From the NCBI RefSeq assembly GCF_014842265.1, contig NZ_JACYVI010000001.1:434001-498000 (forward strand): DNA of 64,000 nucleotides, read 5' to 3'. The first letter of the stretch is position 1. Each line of letters opens with the position of its first letter. Both the position numbers and the translations under genes were made by a program. Below are positions 38,686 through 48,241 of this stretch, piece by piece. This DNA comes from Pseudomonas sp. CFBP 13711. Its GTDB lineage: Bacteria; Pseudomonadota; Gammaproteobacteria; Pseudomonadales; Pseudomonadaceae. A model generated the notes under the pieces. It did no database searches. It was given only the letters and a program-made list of their open reading frames with translations, and was not told where the DNA came from.

Positions 38686-38974
38686 CTGTGGTACTCCGAT
38701 TGGCTTGAGCTTTTATATAGGAGAGATGCGTGTGTCGGGTGGAGCTTGTGTGTTTGTCTCGTTTGCGTCTGGTCGATGATAGTCAGCATAACGTGACAGG
38801 GGGCGTCGCGTTTCGCGTTGCCTGTTTTTACTAACGCTTTTGGTGTGTGTGCCGTCACATTTGTTCGGCGTGGGTGCAGCTTAACGAGTGGCGCCCTGAA
38901 TCTGCTTGCGATGCTGCGACATATTCGGACATCGGGTTGCAGGCCTGGACCTGCGGCGTGGCTTAGTGCGCCAG

Positions 38975-39262
38975 GATCAAGGGCGTCGGCCTGGCGGCCT
39001 CGGTTTCGCCTTCGGCGAGTTACTTTTAAAAAGCACTAAAAGTAACCAAAAGTGCCTGCTCTCGGTTTGGCCCTTCCTTCGTCAGGGTTCCTTCACTCCG
39101 GTCTCGCTCCGTGGGCCCGCGCCGAACGGACATCCATGTCCTGACGGCGCTCTCGCCGCATCCATGCGGCTCGACCCACTGCGCGAAACCTGCGTTCAGC
39201 CTGCACCCAAGTCGCGATTGGCGGTGACTGGACTTTTTGCGTACGAAGATCAAAAGCAAAGC
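38975..39262. repeat. Dispersed ~270-bp structured element, copy 3
   Basis: This copy is the most informative because its substitutions come in pairs. GTTACTTTT/AAAAGTAAC (39019-39046) replaces GTTACTTGG/CCAAGTAAC; GCACT/AGTGC (39033-39055) replaces GCACCC/GGGTGC; GCCGCAT/ATGCGGC (39155-39170) replaces GCGGCAT/ATGCCGC. GGACAT/ATGTCC (39128-39141) is as in copy 1. It starts with GATCAAGGGCGTCGGCC and ends GATCAAAAGC. Confidence 0.75.
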
Positions 39263-39350
39263 TTCCCGGCTAACGCCGGTCCTACAGTCAGCGCCAATCC
39301 CACTGGATGTACGCAGTGCTTTTTAGTGGGACCGGCTTTAGCCGGGAAGA
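39261..39350. repeat. REP pair behind copy 3
   Basis: GCTTCCCGGCTAACGCCGGT (about 39260-39279) and ACCGGCTTTAGCCGGGAAG (39331-39349) in inverted order, as behind copies 1 and 2. Confidence 0.8.
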
Positions 39351-39503
39351 GGCCGGTTTGGTCGCTGTTAATAATGGAGCGAACGCATCAGGTCAGGCTC
39401 CACCCAACCACTCGGCCCGTCACCCACCGCAATCTTCAGCAAATCTCTCACAGGACTGGCAAAATCCATCCCTGCCCTGAACCCATCCACGGGAGTTACC
39501 GCC

Positions 39504-39866
39504 ATGCAAATGACCACCGACAGCTTCATCTATAACCCATGCGACGAGGAGGAGGATGATATGGCGCTGGCCTGCTGCCATGGCAGCAGCACCGGTGATC
39601 TGTTTCTGCTCGCGCGTTTCCCCGATGAGGATGAGGTCGATATCACGTTTCGTGACGACACGATCCATGTCGAAGACAACATCACCGTCACCCTGAGCGC
39701 CACCCGGCTGTTGGTCGAGATCGACGCCAACGATGCCGAACCCCTGGGCGGCGACACCACGTACGACATTAGCCACAACACACCTGACAGTGAGTTGACC
39801 GACCTGGACGCCACGTTGCGGATCATCCTCAACGGTGTCGGGACGTACGTCAGCCAGATCAACTGA
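39504..39866 (+). CDS. Small acidic hypothetical protein
   Basis: A 120-residue acidic, beta-rich protein, with GGGAG before the ATG at 39504. The N-terminus DEEEDDMALACCHG is unusual in having an acidic run and a C-C pair. P. aeruginosa has an uncharacterised small gene between gdhB and moxR, so it may be conserved there. The alternating hydrophobic strands (ITVTLSATRLLVEID) faintly recall Imm10-like immunity proteins, but this is not secure. There is no signal peptide. Confidence 0.65.
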   Translation: MQMTTDSFIYNPCDEEEDDMALACCHGSSTGDLFLLARFPDEDEVDITFRDDTIHVEDNITVTLSATRLLVEIDANDAEPLGGDTTYDISHNTPDSELTDLDATLRIILNGVGTYVSQIN

Positions 39867-40053
39867 GACCCCGGCAGCACCGGGCGGCAATTGACGCAAA
39901 TGTAAGACAGTTCTTGTTTTAGCCCAGTCCTTTGCTGAAAAGCCGAAAAAACCCGCCGGCCGATTAGTCGGCGCCCCTGCGATGGATTAAAGTAACGCCC
40001 CCAGCTTCGGCGCCACTTGGCGCTGCTGCCTCTCCTGCCAGGAACTGTCATCG

Positions 40054-41013
<960 letters not shown>

Positions 41014-41017
41014 GCCC

Positions 41018-41962
41018 ATGCAACCCTATCTGATCTCCCAACCGGGCATTCGCATCAGCCTCGCCGACCTTATTGAGATGCGTCATCGCGTGCGGGAGGT
41101 GCAGCTGTTTTCAACGCCCAGCCAGCGCAGCCCGCTGATCGGTCTGCACCACTCCAAGCTGCGCGGGCGCGGCGTCGACTTCGATCAGGTCAGGGTCTAT
41201 CAGGCCGGCGACGACGTCAGGACCATCGACTGGCGCGTCACCGCCCGCACGCAAGAGCCCCACACCAAACTGTTTCACGAAGAACGCGAGCGGCCGATTT
41301 TCATCATGGTCGAGCAAAGCCGCCGCCTGTTTTTCGGCTCCGGGCTGATGTTCAAATCAGTTCTCGCCGCCCAAGCCGCCGCGTTGGTGGGATGGGCTGC
41401 GCTGGGCCACAACGACCGGGTCGGCGGGCTGGTGTTTGGTGACAACGAGCATTACGAAATCAAACCGCGACGCAGCAAACAAAGCCTGCTGCAACTGCTG
41501 AACCGGCTGGTGCGGGTCAATCAGTCGCTGCACACCGAGGCCGCTGCCGACCGCGACACCTTCGGCGTGGCGCTGCGGCGCGCGCGGGAAGTCATGCGTC
41601 CGGGCAGTCTGGCGATCATCCTGTGCGACGAGCGCGCGTTGTCCGACTCCGCAGAACAACAGCTGACTCTGCTGTCACGGCACTGCGACCTGTTGCTGCT
41701 GCCGCTGTCCGATCCGCTGGATCACGCGTTGCCCGCCGCCGGTTTACTGCGCTTCGCTGACCGGGGCGCGCACCTTGAACTCGACACGCTGAACGCCGAC
41801 TTGCGTCAGAGCTACCGTGCCCAGGGCGAGGCGCGTCAGGCGCGCTGGGAATTGCTGGCGCAGAAGCTGCGCGTGCTGATGATGCCGCTGAGCACCCAGC
41901 GTGAAATGGTCGAGCAACTGCGCGAATACCTCAACGGCCAGCGCCCGGTAAAACAACCATGA
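41018..41962 (+). CDS. DUF58 domain protein of the MoxR-Bat operon
   Basis: A 314-residue cytoplasmic protein. The DUF58 motif GRGVDFDQVRVYQAGDDVRTIDWRVTAR is typical (about 47-74). The rest has a VWA-like fold, with IFIMVEQSRRLFFGSG in place of the metal-site strand; the usual D-x-S-x-S is changed to EQSRR. It follows moxR by 4 bp and overlaps the next gene by 4 bp, so it is co-translated. Confidence 0.92.
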   Translation: MQPYLISQPGIRISLADLIEMRHRVREVQLFSTPSQRSPLIGLHHSKLRGRGVDFDQVRVYQAGDDVRTIDWRVTARTQEPHTKLFHEERERPIFIMVEQSRRLFFGSGLMFKSVLAAQAAALVGWAALGHNDRVGGLVFGDNEHYEIKPRRSKQSLLQLLNRLVRVNQSLHTEAAADRDTFGVALRRAREVMRPGSLAIILCDERALSDSAEQQLTLLSRHCDLLLLPLSDPLDHALPAAGLLRFADRGAHLELDTLNADLRQSYRAQGEARQARWELLAQKLRVLMMPLSTQREMVEQLREYLNGQRPVKQP

Positions 41963-42450
41963 GTGCGCTGGACCAGCTGCAACCGCTGATCCTGCCGGAG
42001 CCGGTCGGGTTCTGGCCGCCCGCGCCGGGCTGGTGGCTGCTGCTGATTCTGCTGCCGGCGCTGGGCTACGGCCTGTGGCGCGCGCGCAAACTGCTGCCAA
42101 AAAAGGCCAGCAACGACACCGTCGAGCCACTGGACCCCTTGCGCCAAGCCGCACTGGTCGAACTCGCGCAGATGCCCAAACCCTACGACGGCGCCCCGGC
42201 CGGTGCCTGGCTGCAACAGATCAACGGTCTGCTCAAGCGCCTGTGCCGCAATCACTACCCCTACAGCCAGAGCCACACCCTCAACGGCCGCAAATGGCTG
42301 GCGTTTCTCGACAACCGCTGTCCGGCCGCCGGCCTCACGCGCTGGATGATCCTCGTCGAGGGCGCCTACAAGCCGGAATGCAAACTCGATGACAAGGCCA
42401 TCAACGGCCTGACCCAGTCGGTCGAGACCTGGATTCGCAAGCATGTTTGA
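41959..42450 (+). CDS. DUF4381 membrane protein
   Basis: A 163-residue protein with one N-terminal transmembrane segment (about 24-45, PGWWLLLILLPALGYGLW) and a cytoplasmic helical domain. The DUF4381 call rests on its place and the L-x-P-E-P-V-G-F-W-P-P-A-P-G-W-W N-terminus. It overlaps its neighbours on both sides (4 bp and 8 bp). It presumably anchors the MoxR-VWA complex to the inner membrane. Confidence 0.88.
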   Translation: MSALDQLQPLILPEPVGFWPPAPGWWLLLILLPALGYGLWRARKLLPKKASNDTVEPLDPLRQAALVELAQMPKPYDGAPAGAWLQQINGLLKRLCRNHYPYSQSHTLNGRKWLAFLDNRCPAAGLTRWMILVEGAYKPECKLDDKAINGLTQSVETWIRKHV

Positions 42451-43510
42451 ATTCGCCTGGCCGTGGCTTTTCGCCCTCCTCCCGCTGCCGTGGGTGATGC
42501 GCTTCGTGCTGCCCGCCGCAGACAGCGGCGAAGCGGCGTTGAAAATCAGCTTTCTCCCCGAGCTGGAAGGCCTCGCCGGTCGCCGCGCCCGAACCCGTTT
42601 GCCGGGCTGGCGGCGTCAGTTGCCGTTCATTACCGTCTGGCTCCTGCTGCTGGTCGCTGCCGCCCGCCCGCAATGGCTGGGGGAGCCGTTGCCGGTTGCC
42701 GCCAGCGGGCGCGATCTGTTGGTGGCGGTGGACGTGTCGGGGTCGATGGATTACCCGGACATGGTCTGGAAAAACGACGAGGTCAGCCGGCTGACCCTAG
42801 TGAAAATGCTGCTGGGAGACTTTCTTGAGCACCGTCAGGGCGATCGCATCGGCCTGATTCTGTTCGGCAGTCAGGCGTACCTGCAGGCGCCGCTGACCTT
42901 CGACCGCAAGACTGTGCGGGTCTGGCTGGACGAAGCGCGCATCGGCATTGCCGGCAAGAACACCGCCATTGGCGACGCGATCGGGCTGGCGTTGAAGCGT
43001 CTGCGCCAGCGTCCGGCCCAGAGCCGCGTGCTGATTCTGGTCACCGACGGTGCCAACAACGCGGGCCAGATCGACCCGCGAACCGCCGCGCGTCTGGCCG
43101 CCAGCGAAGGCGTGAAAATCTACCCGATCGGCATTGGCGCCGATCCCGACAAAGGCGCCACCAGCATTCTCGGCCTCAACCCCAGCCTGGATCTGGACGA
43201 GCCTGCGCTGCGGGAAATCGCTGCGGTCAGCGGTGGGCAGTATTTCCGCGCGCGCAATGGCGCCGAACTCGCCAGCATCGGCAAGGCGCTGGACCGGCTG
43301 GAGCCCGTAGCGCAACAACCGACCCAGGCACGTCCGGCGCGGGCGCTTTATCACGTACCGCTGACGATGGCGCTGTTGTTGAGCCTGCTGCTGGTGGTTC
43401 AGGAGCGCTGGCCGAACAACGCGGTTTATCGCTTCTTCGCGCGCCGGCCGACGATTGCGTGGCGTACGCAGTGGCGTCAGCACTTGAAGCGCCTGACGAG
43501 GCGCCCATGA
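42443..43510 (+). CDS. VWA domain protein, BatA-like
   Basis: A 355-residue inner-membrane protein. Membrane segments lie near residues 5-20, 57-77 and 305-325. Between them is a von Willebrand A domain with an intact metal site (DVSGSMD near 98-104, TDGANNAG near 202-209). BatA-type proteins face the periplasm and work with BatB-D. The start overlaps the DUF4381 gene by 8 bp, and the next gene begins inside its stop codon (ATGA). Confidence 0.93.
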   Translation: MFEFAWPWLFALLPLPWVMRFVLPAADSGEAALKISFLPELEGLAGRRARTRLPGWRRQLPFITVWLLLLVAAARPQWLGEPLPVAASGRDLLVAVDVSGSMDYPDMVWKNDEVSRLTLVKMLLGDFLEHRQGDRIGLILFGSQAYLQAPLTFDRKTVRVWLDEARIGIAGKNTAIGDAIGLALKRLRQRPAQSRVLILVTDGANNAGQIDPRTAARLAASEGVKIYPIGIGADPDKGATSILGLNPSLDLDEPALREIAAVSGGQYFRARNGAELASIGKALDRLEPVAQQPTQARPARALYHVPLTMALLLSLLLVVQERWPNNAVYRFFARRPTIAWRTQWRQHLKRLTRRP

Positions 43511-45240
43511 TCGAATTCCTCTCCGGTCTCTGGCCCCACTGGTCACGCCCAGGCTGGCTGCTGATGCTGCCGGCGCTCGGCTGGCTGTTGTGGCGGTTAT
43601 GGAATCGGCAGAAGCGCGTCGGGCGCTGGCAGATGATTATTCCCAGTGCCTTTCATTCCGCCCTGCTCAGTGGTGGCGGCGGTCGGGAAAGCAAATTGCC
43701 GTGGGTAGTGCTGGGTCTTGGCTGGTTGCTGGCGCTAGTGGCACTGCTCGGGCCGAGCTGGCAGCGGGTTGAGCAGAACAGCCAGCGGCCGGTCGATCCA
43801 CTGGTGGTGATGCTGGAGCTGACCCCGGAAATGCTCGCGGCTGACAGCCCGCCCACCCGACTCGAACAGGCGCGACGCAAGTTGCTCGATCTGTTGCAGG
43901 CGCGCAGCGATTCACAGACCGCGATCATCGTGTATGCCGGCAGCGCCCACACGCTGGTGCCGCTGTCCGATGATCTGGCGACCAGCAAAAACCTGCTGGA
44001 TGCGATCAAGCCGTCGATCATGCCTGAAGCCGGCCAGCGCGCGGACCTTGCCGTGCGCAAGGCGCTGGATTTGCTGGAACAGGGTGACCTGGGCCAAGGG
44101 CGGCTGCTGTGGATCGGTTCGTCCCTCAGCGACGCCGAGCGTCAGGGCATTCGCACCGCCATGACCGGCCGCGATGCCCCTCCTTTACTGATGCTCGGCG
44201 TAGGCACCGCGGAAGGCGCGCCGGTCACCCAGGAGAAAGGCGGCTTCCTGAAGGACGCCCAGGGCGGCATCCTTGTGCCGCGTCTGGACGGGCCGGTGCT
44301 CAAGGATTTCGCCGACAGCATGGGCGGTCGTTACGCCTCGCTGCGCCTGGACAATCAGGACCTGAACGACCTCGGCCTGCTGGACGGTCCGAAGAGCCTG
44401 ATCAGCCAGGGCCAGAAGGTGCGGCTCGACCGCTGGGCCGATCAGGGCTACTGGTTGCTGCTGCCGCTTCTGCTGCTGGCCGGTTGCGCCGGGCGACGCG
44501 GTTGGTTGCTGTGCCTGCCGCTGTTGCTGATGGCCGTGCCGCAACCCAGCTATGCCTTCGGTTTCGAAGACCTGTGGCGCCGCCCCGACCAACAGGGCGA
44601 ACACTTGCTCAAGCGTCATCACCCGGCGGAAGCCGCGCGGCATTTCGAAGACCCGCAGTGGCAAGGCGTCGCGCTGTATCAGGCTGGTGACTACGTCGGC
44701 GCCGTCCAGCGCTTCGCCAAGGGCAGCAGCGCCGCCGACCATTACAATCGCGGCAATGCGCTGGCCCGAAGCGGTGAGCTGGAAGCCGCCATCGACGCCT
44801 ATGAACAGGCGCTGGAGCGACAACCGGATTTCCCGGCGGCGTCAGCCAACAAGGCGTTGGTGGAGCAGGTGCTGGAGCAGAACAAGGCGTCGAACCAGGC
44901 GAAAGCGGACGAGAAGGCGAAGAGTGACGAGAACGCCGACAATGCCCGCGAAGGCAATACCGGACAGTCGTCATCGAGTGCGCCGTCAGCCCAGCAGGAT
45001 GCCGATGCCGACCGCTCGGCCAGCGATCAGCAAAGCGCCGCCGACGAGCAGGCTTCCGGTGCAGGGTCCGACAGCGACGAGCCGGCGCGTGCCTCCGGCA
45101 AACCGGCCGACGGACAGATCGATGGCGAGCAGAAACAGGCGCTCGAACAATGGCTGCGGCAGATCCCCGACGAACCCGGTGAGCTGATGCGGCGCAAATT
45201 CTGGTACGAACAACAGCAGCATCAGGAAAAAACCCGATGA
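43507..45240 (+). CDS. VWA plus TPR protein, BatB-BatC fusion type
   Basis: A 577-residue protein when started at the ATG at 43507 inside the previous stop. It has membrane segments near 18-35, 65-83 and 310-345, a VWA-like domain between them, TPR repeats (~395-455, DHYNRGNALARSGELEAAIDAYEQALE) and an acidic/serine-rich low-complexity stretch (~460-540). The metal-site motif is degenerate: where D-x-S-x-S is expected the strand reads MLELTPEM (near 99-106). The domain may therefore bind partners without a metal. Its stop overlaps BatD's start. Confidence 0.9.
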   Translation: MIEFLSGLWPHWSRPGWLLMLPALGWLLWRLWNRQKRVGRWQMIIPSAFHSALLSGGGGRESKLPWVVLGLGWLLALVALLGPSWQRVEQNSQRPVDPLVVMLELTPEMLAADSPPTRLEQARRKLLDLLQARSDSQTAIIVYAGSAHTLVPLSDDLATSKNLLDAIKPSIMPEAGQRADLAVRKALDLLEQGDLGQGRLLWIGSSLSDAERQGIRTAMTGRDAPPLLMLGVGTAEGAPVTQEKGGFLKDAQGGILVPRLDGPVLKDFADSMGGRYASLRLDNQDLNDLGLLDGPKSLISQGQKVRLDRWADQGYWLLLPLLLLAGCAGRRGWLLCLPLLLMAVPQPSYAFGFEDLWRRPDQQGEHLLKRHHPAEAARHFEDPQWQGVALYQAGDYVGAVQRFAKGSSAADHYNRGNALARSGELEAAIDAYEQALERQPDFPAASANKALVEQVLEQNKASNQAKADEKAKSDENADNAREGNTGQSSSSAPSAQQDADADRSASDQQSAADEQASGAGSDSDEPARASGKPADGQIDGEQKQALEQWLRQIPDEPGELMRRKFWYEQQQHQEKTR

Positions 45241-46931
45241 GTCGTCTGCACAGGTTGCTGATCGCAGGAATGTGGTGCCTGTTCGCCCTGGTGGCGCCGT
45301 TGGCCCAGGCCGACAGTGCAGGCTCCACGCTGCAATCCAGCGTTGACCGCACACGCGTCAACACCGGCGAAACCGTCGAACTGACCCTTGAAACCGACGA
45401 CGCGACCGTCTTCGGCCGACCGGACATGAGCGCGCTGGACGCCGACTTCGAGGTCCGCGACACCCGCCAGCTCAACAGCCTGACCACGCTGGAAGGCAAT
45501 GTTCACGCGACGACCCGCTGGCTGATCACGCTGATGCCGCGCCACAGCGGCTCGATTGAAATCCCTCCGCTGAAGCTGGGCGAAATGACCAGCCAGCCGA
45601 TCGTGCTGCAAGTGGTCGACGTCGGCCCCGCCGCCCAGGGTCAGGAGCAGAAGCTTGCGCCGGTATTCATGGAGGCGAGCCTTGACCAGGACAGCGTGTA
45701 TGTTCAGGCGCAGGTCTTGCTCACCGTGCGCATCTACCACTCGGTGTCGCTGTTCGACGACAGCAGCCTGACACCGCTGCAAGTGCCCGACGCGCGCATC
45801 GAAAAGCTTGGCGACACGCGCACGTACGAGAAGCAGATCAATGGCATTCGCCACGGCGTGATCGAAATGCGCTATGCGCTTTACCCGCAGCACAGCGGTG
45901 CGCTGACCATCCCCGCCCAGGCGTTCAGCGCCACGCTGGTTCAGGACACCACCGACGCCGCTGCGGCCGCCGCCATGGCGCCCGGCGCGATTGCCAGCGG
46001 GCCGAAACCGGGCCGACTGATGCACGTGACGTCGCTGCCCCTGACCCTCGACGTGAAGCCGCAACCGGCGCACTACCCCGCCGATACGCCATGGCTGCCG
46101 GCGCGCAGCGTCAGCCTCAGTGAAAACTGGAGCCCGGAACCTGCCCATAGCCAGGTCGGCGATTCCCTCACCCGCACCCTGCAATTGAAGGCCGAAGGGC
46201 TGTCCAGCGCGCAATTGCCGCCGCTGCCTGCCACCGACGTCAGCGCGTTGCGGCGCTACCCGGACCAGCCGCAACTGAGCAATCAGGCCGGTGAGCGCGG
46301 CTTGACCGGCGTGCGTGAGGAACGAGAGGCGCTGGTGCCCAATCGTCCCGGCGCCATCGAGATTCCCGCTGTCGATCTGGTCTGGTGGAACACCCAGGAA
46401 GATCACCTGGAGCACAGCGCCCTGCCCGCCCGCACCTTGCAGGTCAGCCTCAATCCGGCGTTCGCCGTGGACACGCCCGTGAGCGATAACGGTAATGTGA
46501 CGGTGATCGGTCCGCCGGTGTGGCCGTGGCAGTTGAGCACGGTGCTGTTGAGTTTCACCACGCTGCTGGGCTTCGGCCTGTGGTGGCGCGGGCGGTGGCA
46601 ACCGGCACTGGCCCGGGTCGCGCAAACGGGGCCGAGTCCGCGTACAGTGCTCGACGACCTGAAACGCGCGTGCCTGGCCAACGACCCCCACGCGACCCGC
46701 CAGGCGCTGGACGCCTGGGCCCGTCAACAACCGGAAACCCTGGCCGACATGGCCGCGCGCTTCGTGCCGCTGTCCCATGCGCTGGACGGATTGAATGGCG
46801 CGCTGTACAGCGAGACCGAAAAACTGTGGCTGGGCGAAGACCTCTGGCGCGCCGTGAAGGCGCTGCCCGCCATTGAAAACCCTCAGGACCCGAACGGAGG
46901 CGACAGCCTGCCGCCGCTGTATCCAAAATGA
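45237..46931 (+). CDS. BatD-family periplasmic/membrane protein
   Basis: A 564-residue exported protein with a Sec signal peptide (MSRLHRLLIAGMWCLFALVAPLAQA), several Ig-like beta domains to about residue 420 and one transmembrane helix near 427-447, followed by a ~110-residue cytoplasmic tail. BatD proteins are linked to envelope stress tolerance in several bacteria, but the mechanism is not settled. It is the last gene of the six-gene operon; a ~70-bp gap then leads to sbcD. Confidence 0.9.
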   Translation: MSRLHRLLIAGMWCLFALVAPLAQADSAGSTLQSSVDRTRVNTGETVELTLETDDATVFGRPDMSALDADFEVRDTRQLNSLTTLEGNVHATTRWLITLMPRHSGSIEIPPLKLGEMTSQPIVLQVVDVGPAAQGQEQKLAPVFMEASLDQDSVYVQAQVLLTVRIYHSVSLFDDSSLTPLQVPDARIEKLGDTRTYEKQINGIRHGVIEMRYALYPQHSGALTIPAQAFSATLVQDTTDAAAAAAMAPGAIASGPKPGRLMHVTSLPLTLDVKPQPAHYPADTPWLPARSVSLSENWSPEPAHSQVGDSLTRTLQLKAEGLSSAQLPPLPATDVSALRRYPDQPQLSNQAGERGLTGVREEREALVPNRPGAIEIPAVDLVWWNTQEDHLEHSALPARTLQVSLNPAFAVDTPVSDNGNVTVIGPPVWPWQLSTVLLSFTTLLGFGLWWRGRWQPALARVAQTGPSPRTVLDDLKRACLANDPHATRQALDAWARQQPETLADMAARFVPLSHALDGLNGALYSETEKLWLGEDLWRAVKALPAIENPQDPNGGDSLPPLYPK

Positions 46932-46999
46932 TTTCCATCGATCAGCGCGTTTTCCGGCAACACTGGAAAACAGGCTGATCGTTAAACCAAGGTACCCCC

Positions 47000-48241
47000 A
47001 TGCGTCTGTTCCACACCTCCGACTGGCACCTCGGCCAGAACCTTCATGGTCAGGAGCGAGATTTCGAACACGCCAGCTTTCTGACCTGGCTGCTGGCCCG
47101 TCTGGCCGAGCGCAAACCAGATGTCCTGCTGATCGCCGGCGACATCTTTGACACGGTCAATCCGCCGGTCAAATCCCAGGAGCGCCTGTACGATTTCATC
47201 GTCAGCGCCCACGAGCAGAACCCGCAGCTGACCATCGTCATGATCGCCGGCAACCACGATTCCGGCTCGCGCATCGAACTGCCCGCGCCGCTGATGCGAC
47301 GCCTGCGCACCCACGCCCTGGGCCGGGTGCTCTGGCTCGACGATGGCGTGCTCGACGTCGATCGCCTGTTGCTGCCACTGAGCAATGCCAAGGGCAAAGT
47401 CGTCGGCTGGTGTCTGGCGCTGCCTTTCCTGCGCCCCGCCGAAGTGACCGGCGCCGCGTTGGGCGATAACTATCTGCGCGGCATCGGGCAGGTCCACGAA
47501 ATGCTCATCGCCGCCGCAAACCAGCGGCGCAAGAAAGGCCAGTCGCTGATCGCCATCAGCCACGCGCACATGGCCGGCGGCTCGGTGTCGGAAGACTCCG
47601 AACGCAGCCTGATCATCGGCAACGCCGAAGCCCTGCCCGCCAGCCTGTTCGGCGAGAGCATCACCTACGTGGCCCTGGGTCATCTGCACAAACCCCAGCG
47701 AATCAATGGCGAAGACCGCATTCGCTACTGCGGCTCGCCGATTCCCCTGTCGTTTTCGGAAATCGGCTACCAGCATCAGATCCTCGAAGTCGAGTGCGAC
47801 GGCGACACACTGGTCAGCGTCAAACCGCTGCTGATCCCCCGCGCCGTGAACCTGCAACGGGTCGGCCCGGCAAGCTTGGCCGAGCTGTTGCTGCAACTGC
47901 GGGATCTCCCGGACATCGACCTGCTGGCCGACGTCGACCGTCAACCGTGGCTCGAAGTCCGCGTACGCCTGGACGAGCCGCAGCCGGATCTGCGCAACCA
48001 GATTGAGGCCGCGCTGGAAGGCAAGGCCGTGCGACTGGTGCGCATCGCCGCCGAATACGCCGGCAAGGGCGGTCGCGATGAAGACGCCAACCAGGACTTG
48101 ATCGAGCTGGATCAACTGAGCCCCCAAGAACTGTTCAGCCGTGCCTGGCAGGACAGCTACGGCAGCGAGGTCGACGAACAGACGCTGCAGGACTTTGCGA
48201 CCCTGCTTCAGGACGTGCAGCTGGAGAGCGAGCAGCCATGA
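47000..48241 (+). CDS. sbcD: Exonuclease subunit SbcD
   Basis: A 413-residue Mre11-type nuclease. The metal motifs appear in order: D8 and H10 (HTSDWHLGQ), GDIFD, GNHDSG, SHAHM and GHLHK. With SbcC it forms the complex that cuts hairpins and DNA ends blocked by protein. It overlaps sbcC by 4 bp (48238-48241), so subunit ratio is set by coupled translation. Confidence 0.96.
   Translation: MRLFHTSDWHLGQNLHGQERDFEHASFLTWLLARLAERKPDVLLIAGDIFDTVNPPVKSQERLYDFIVSAHEQNPQLTIVMIAGNHDSGSRIELPAPLMRRLRTHALGRVLWLDDGVLDVDRLLLPLSNAKGKVVGWCLALPFLRPAEVTGAALGDNYLRGIGQVHEMLIAAANQRRKKGQSLIAISHAHMAGGSVSEDSERSLIIGNAEALPASLFGESITYVALGHLHKPQRINGEDRIRYCGSPIPLSFSEIGYQHQILEVECDGDTLVSVKPLLIPRAVNLQRVGPASLAELLLQLRDLPDIDLLADVDRQPWLEVRVRLDEPQPDLRNQIEAALEGKAVRLVRIAAEYAGKGGRDEDANQDLIELDQLSPQELFSRAWQDSYGSEVDEQTLQDFATLLQDVQLESEQP

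Larger units (their letters stand above)
38686..39503. other. Intergenic region upstream of gdhB
   Basis: 818 bp that hold the gdhB promoter region (38686-38900, no distinct operator recognised), copy 3 of the 270-bp element, a REP pair and the leader of the small gene at 39504. No further gene is supported. Confidence 0.6.

Noticed and set aside
34900..38796. A 1298-codon open frame on the plus strand, antisense to almost all of gdhB
   Set aside because: It is the mirror frame of a high-G+C gene with strong third-position bias. The product is low in complexity (runs of V, A, G, H, Q), has no recognisable domain, and gdhB on the other strand is certain.
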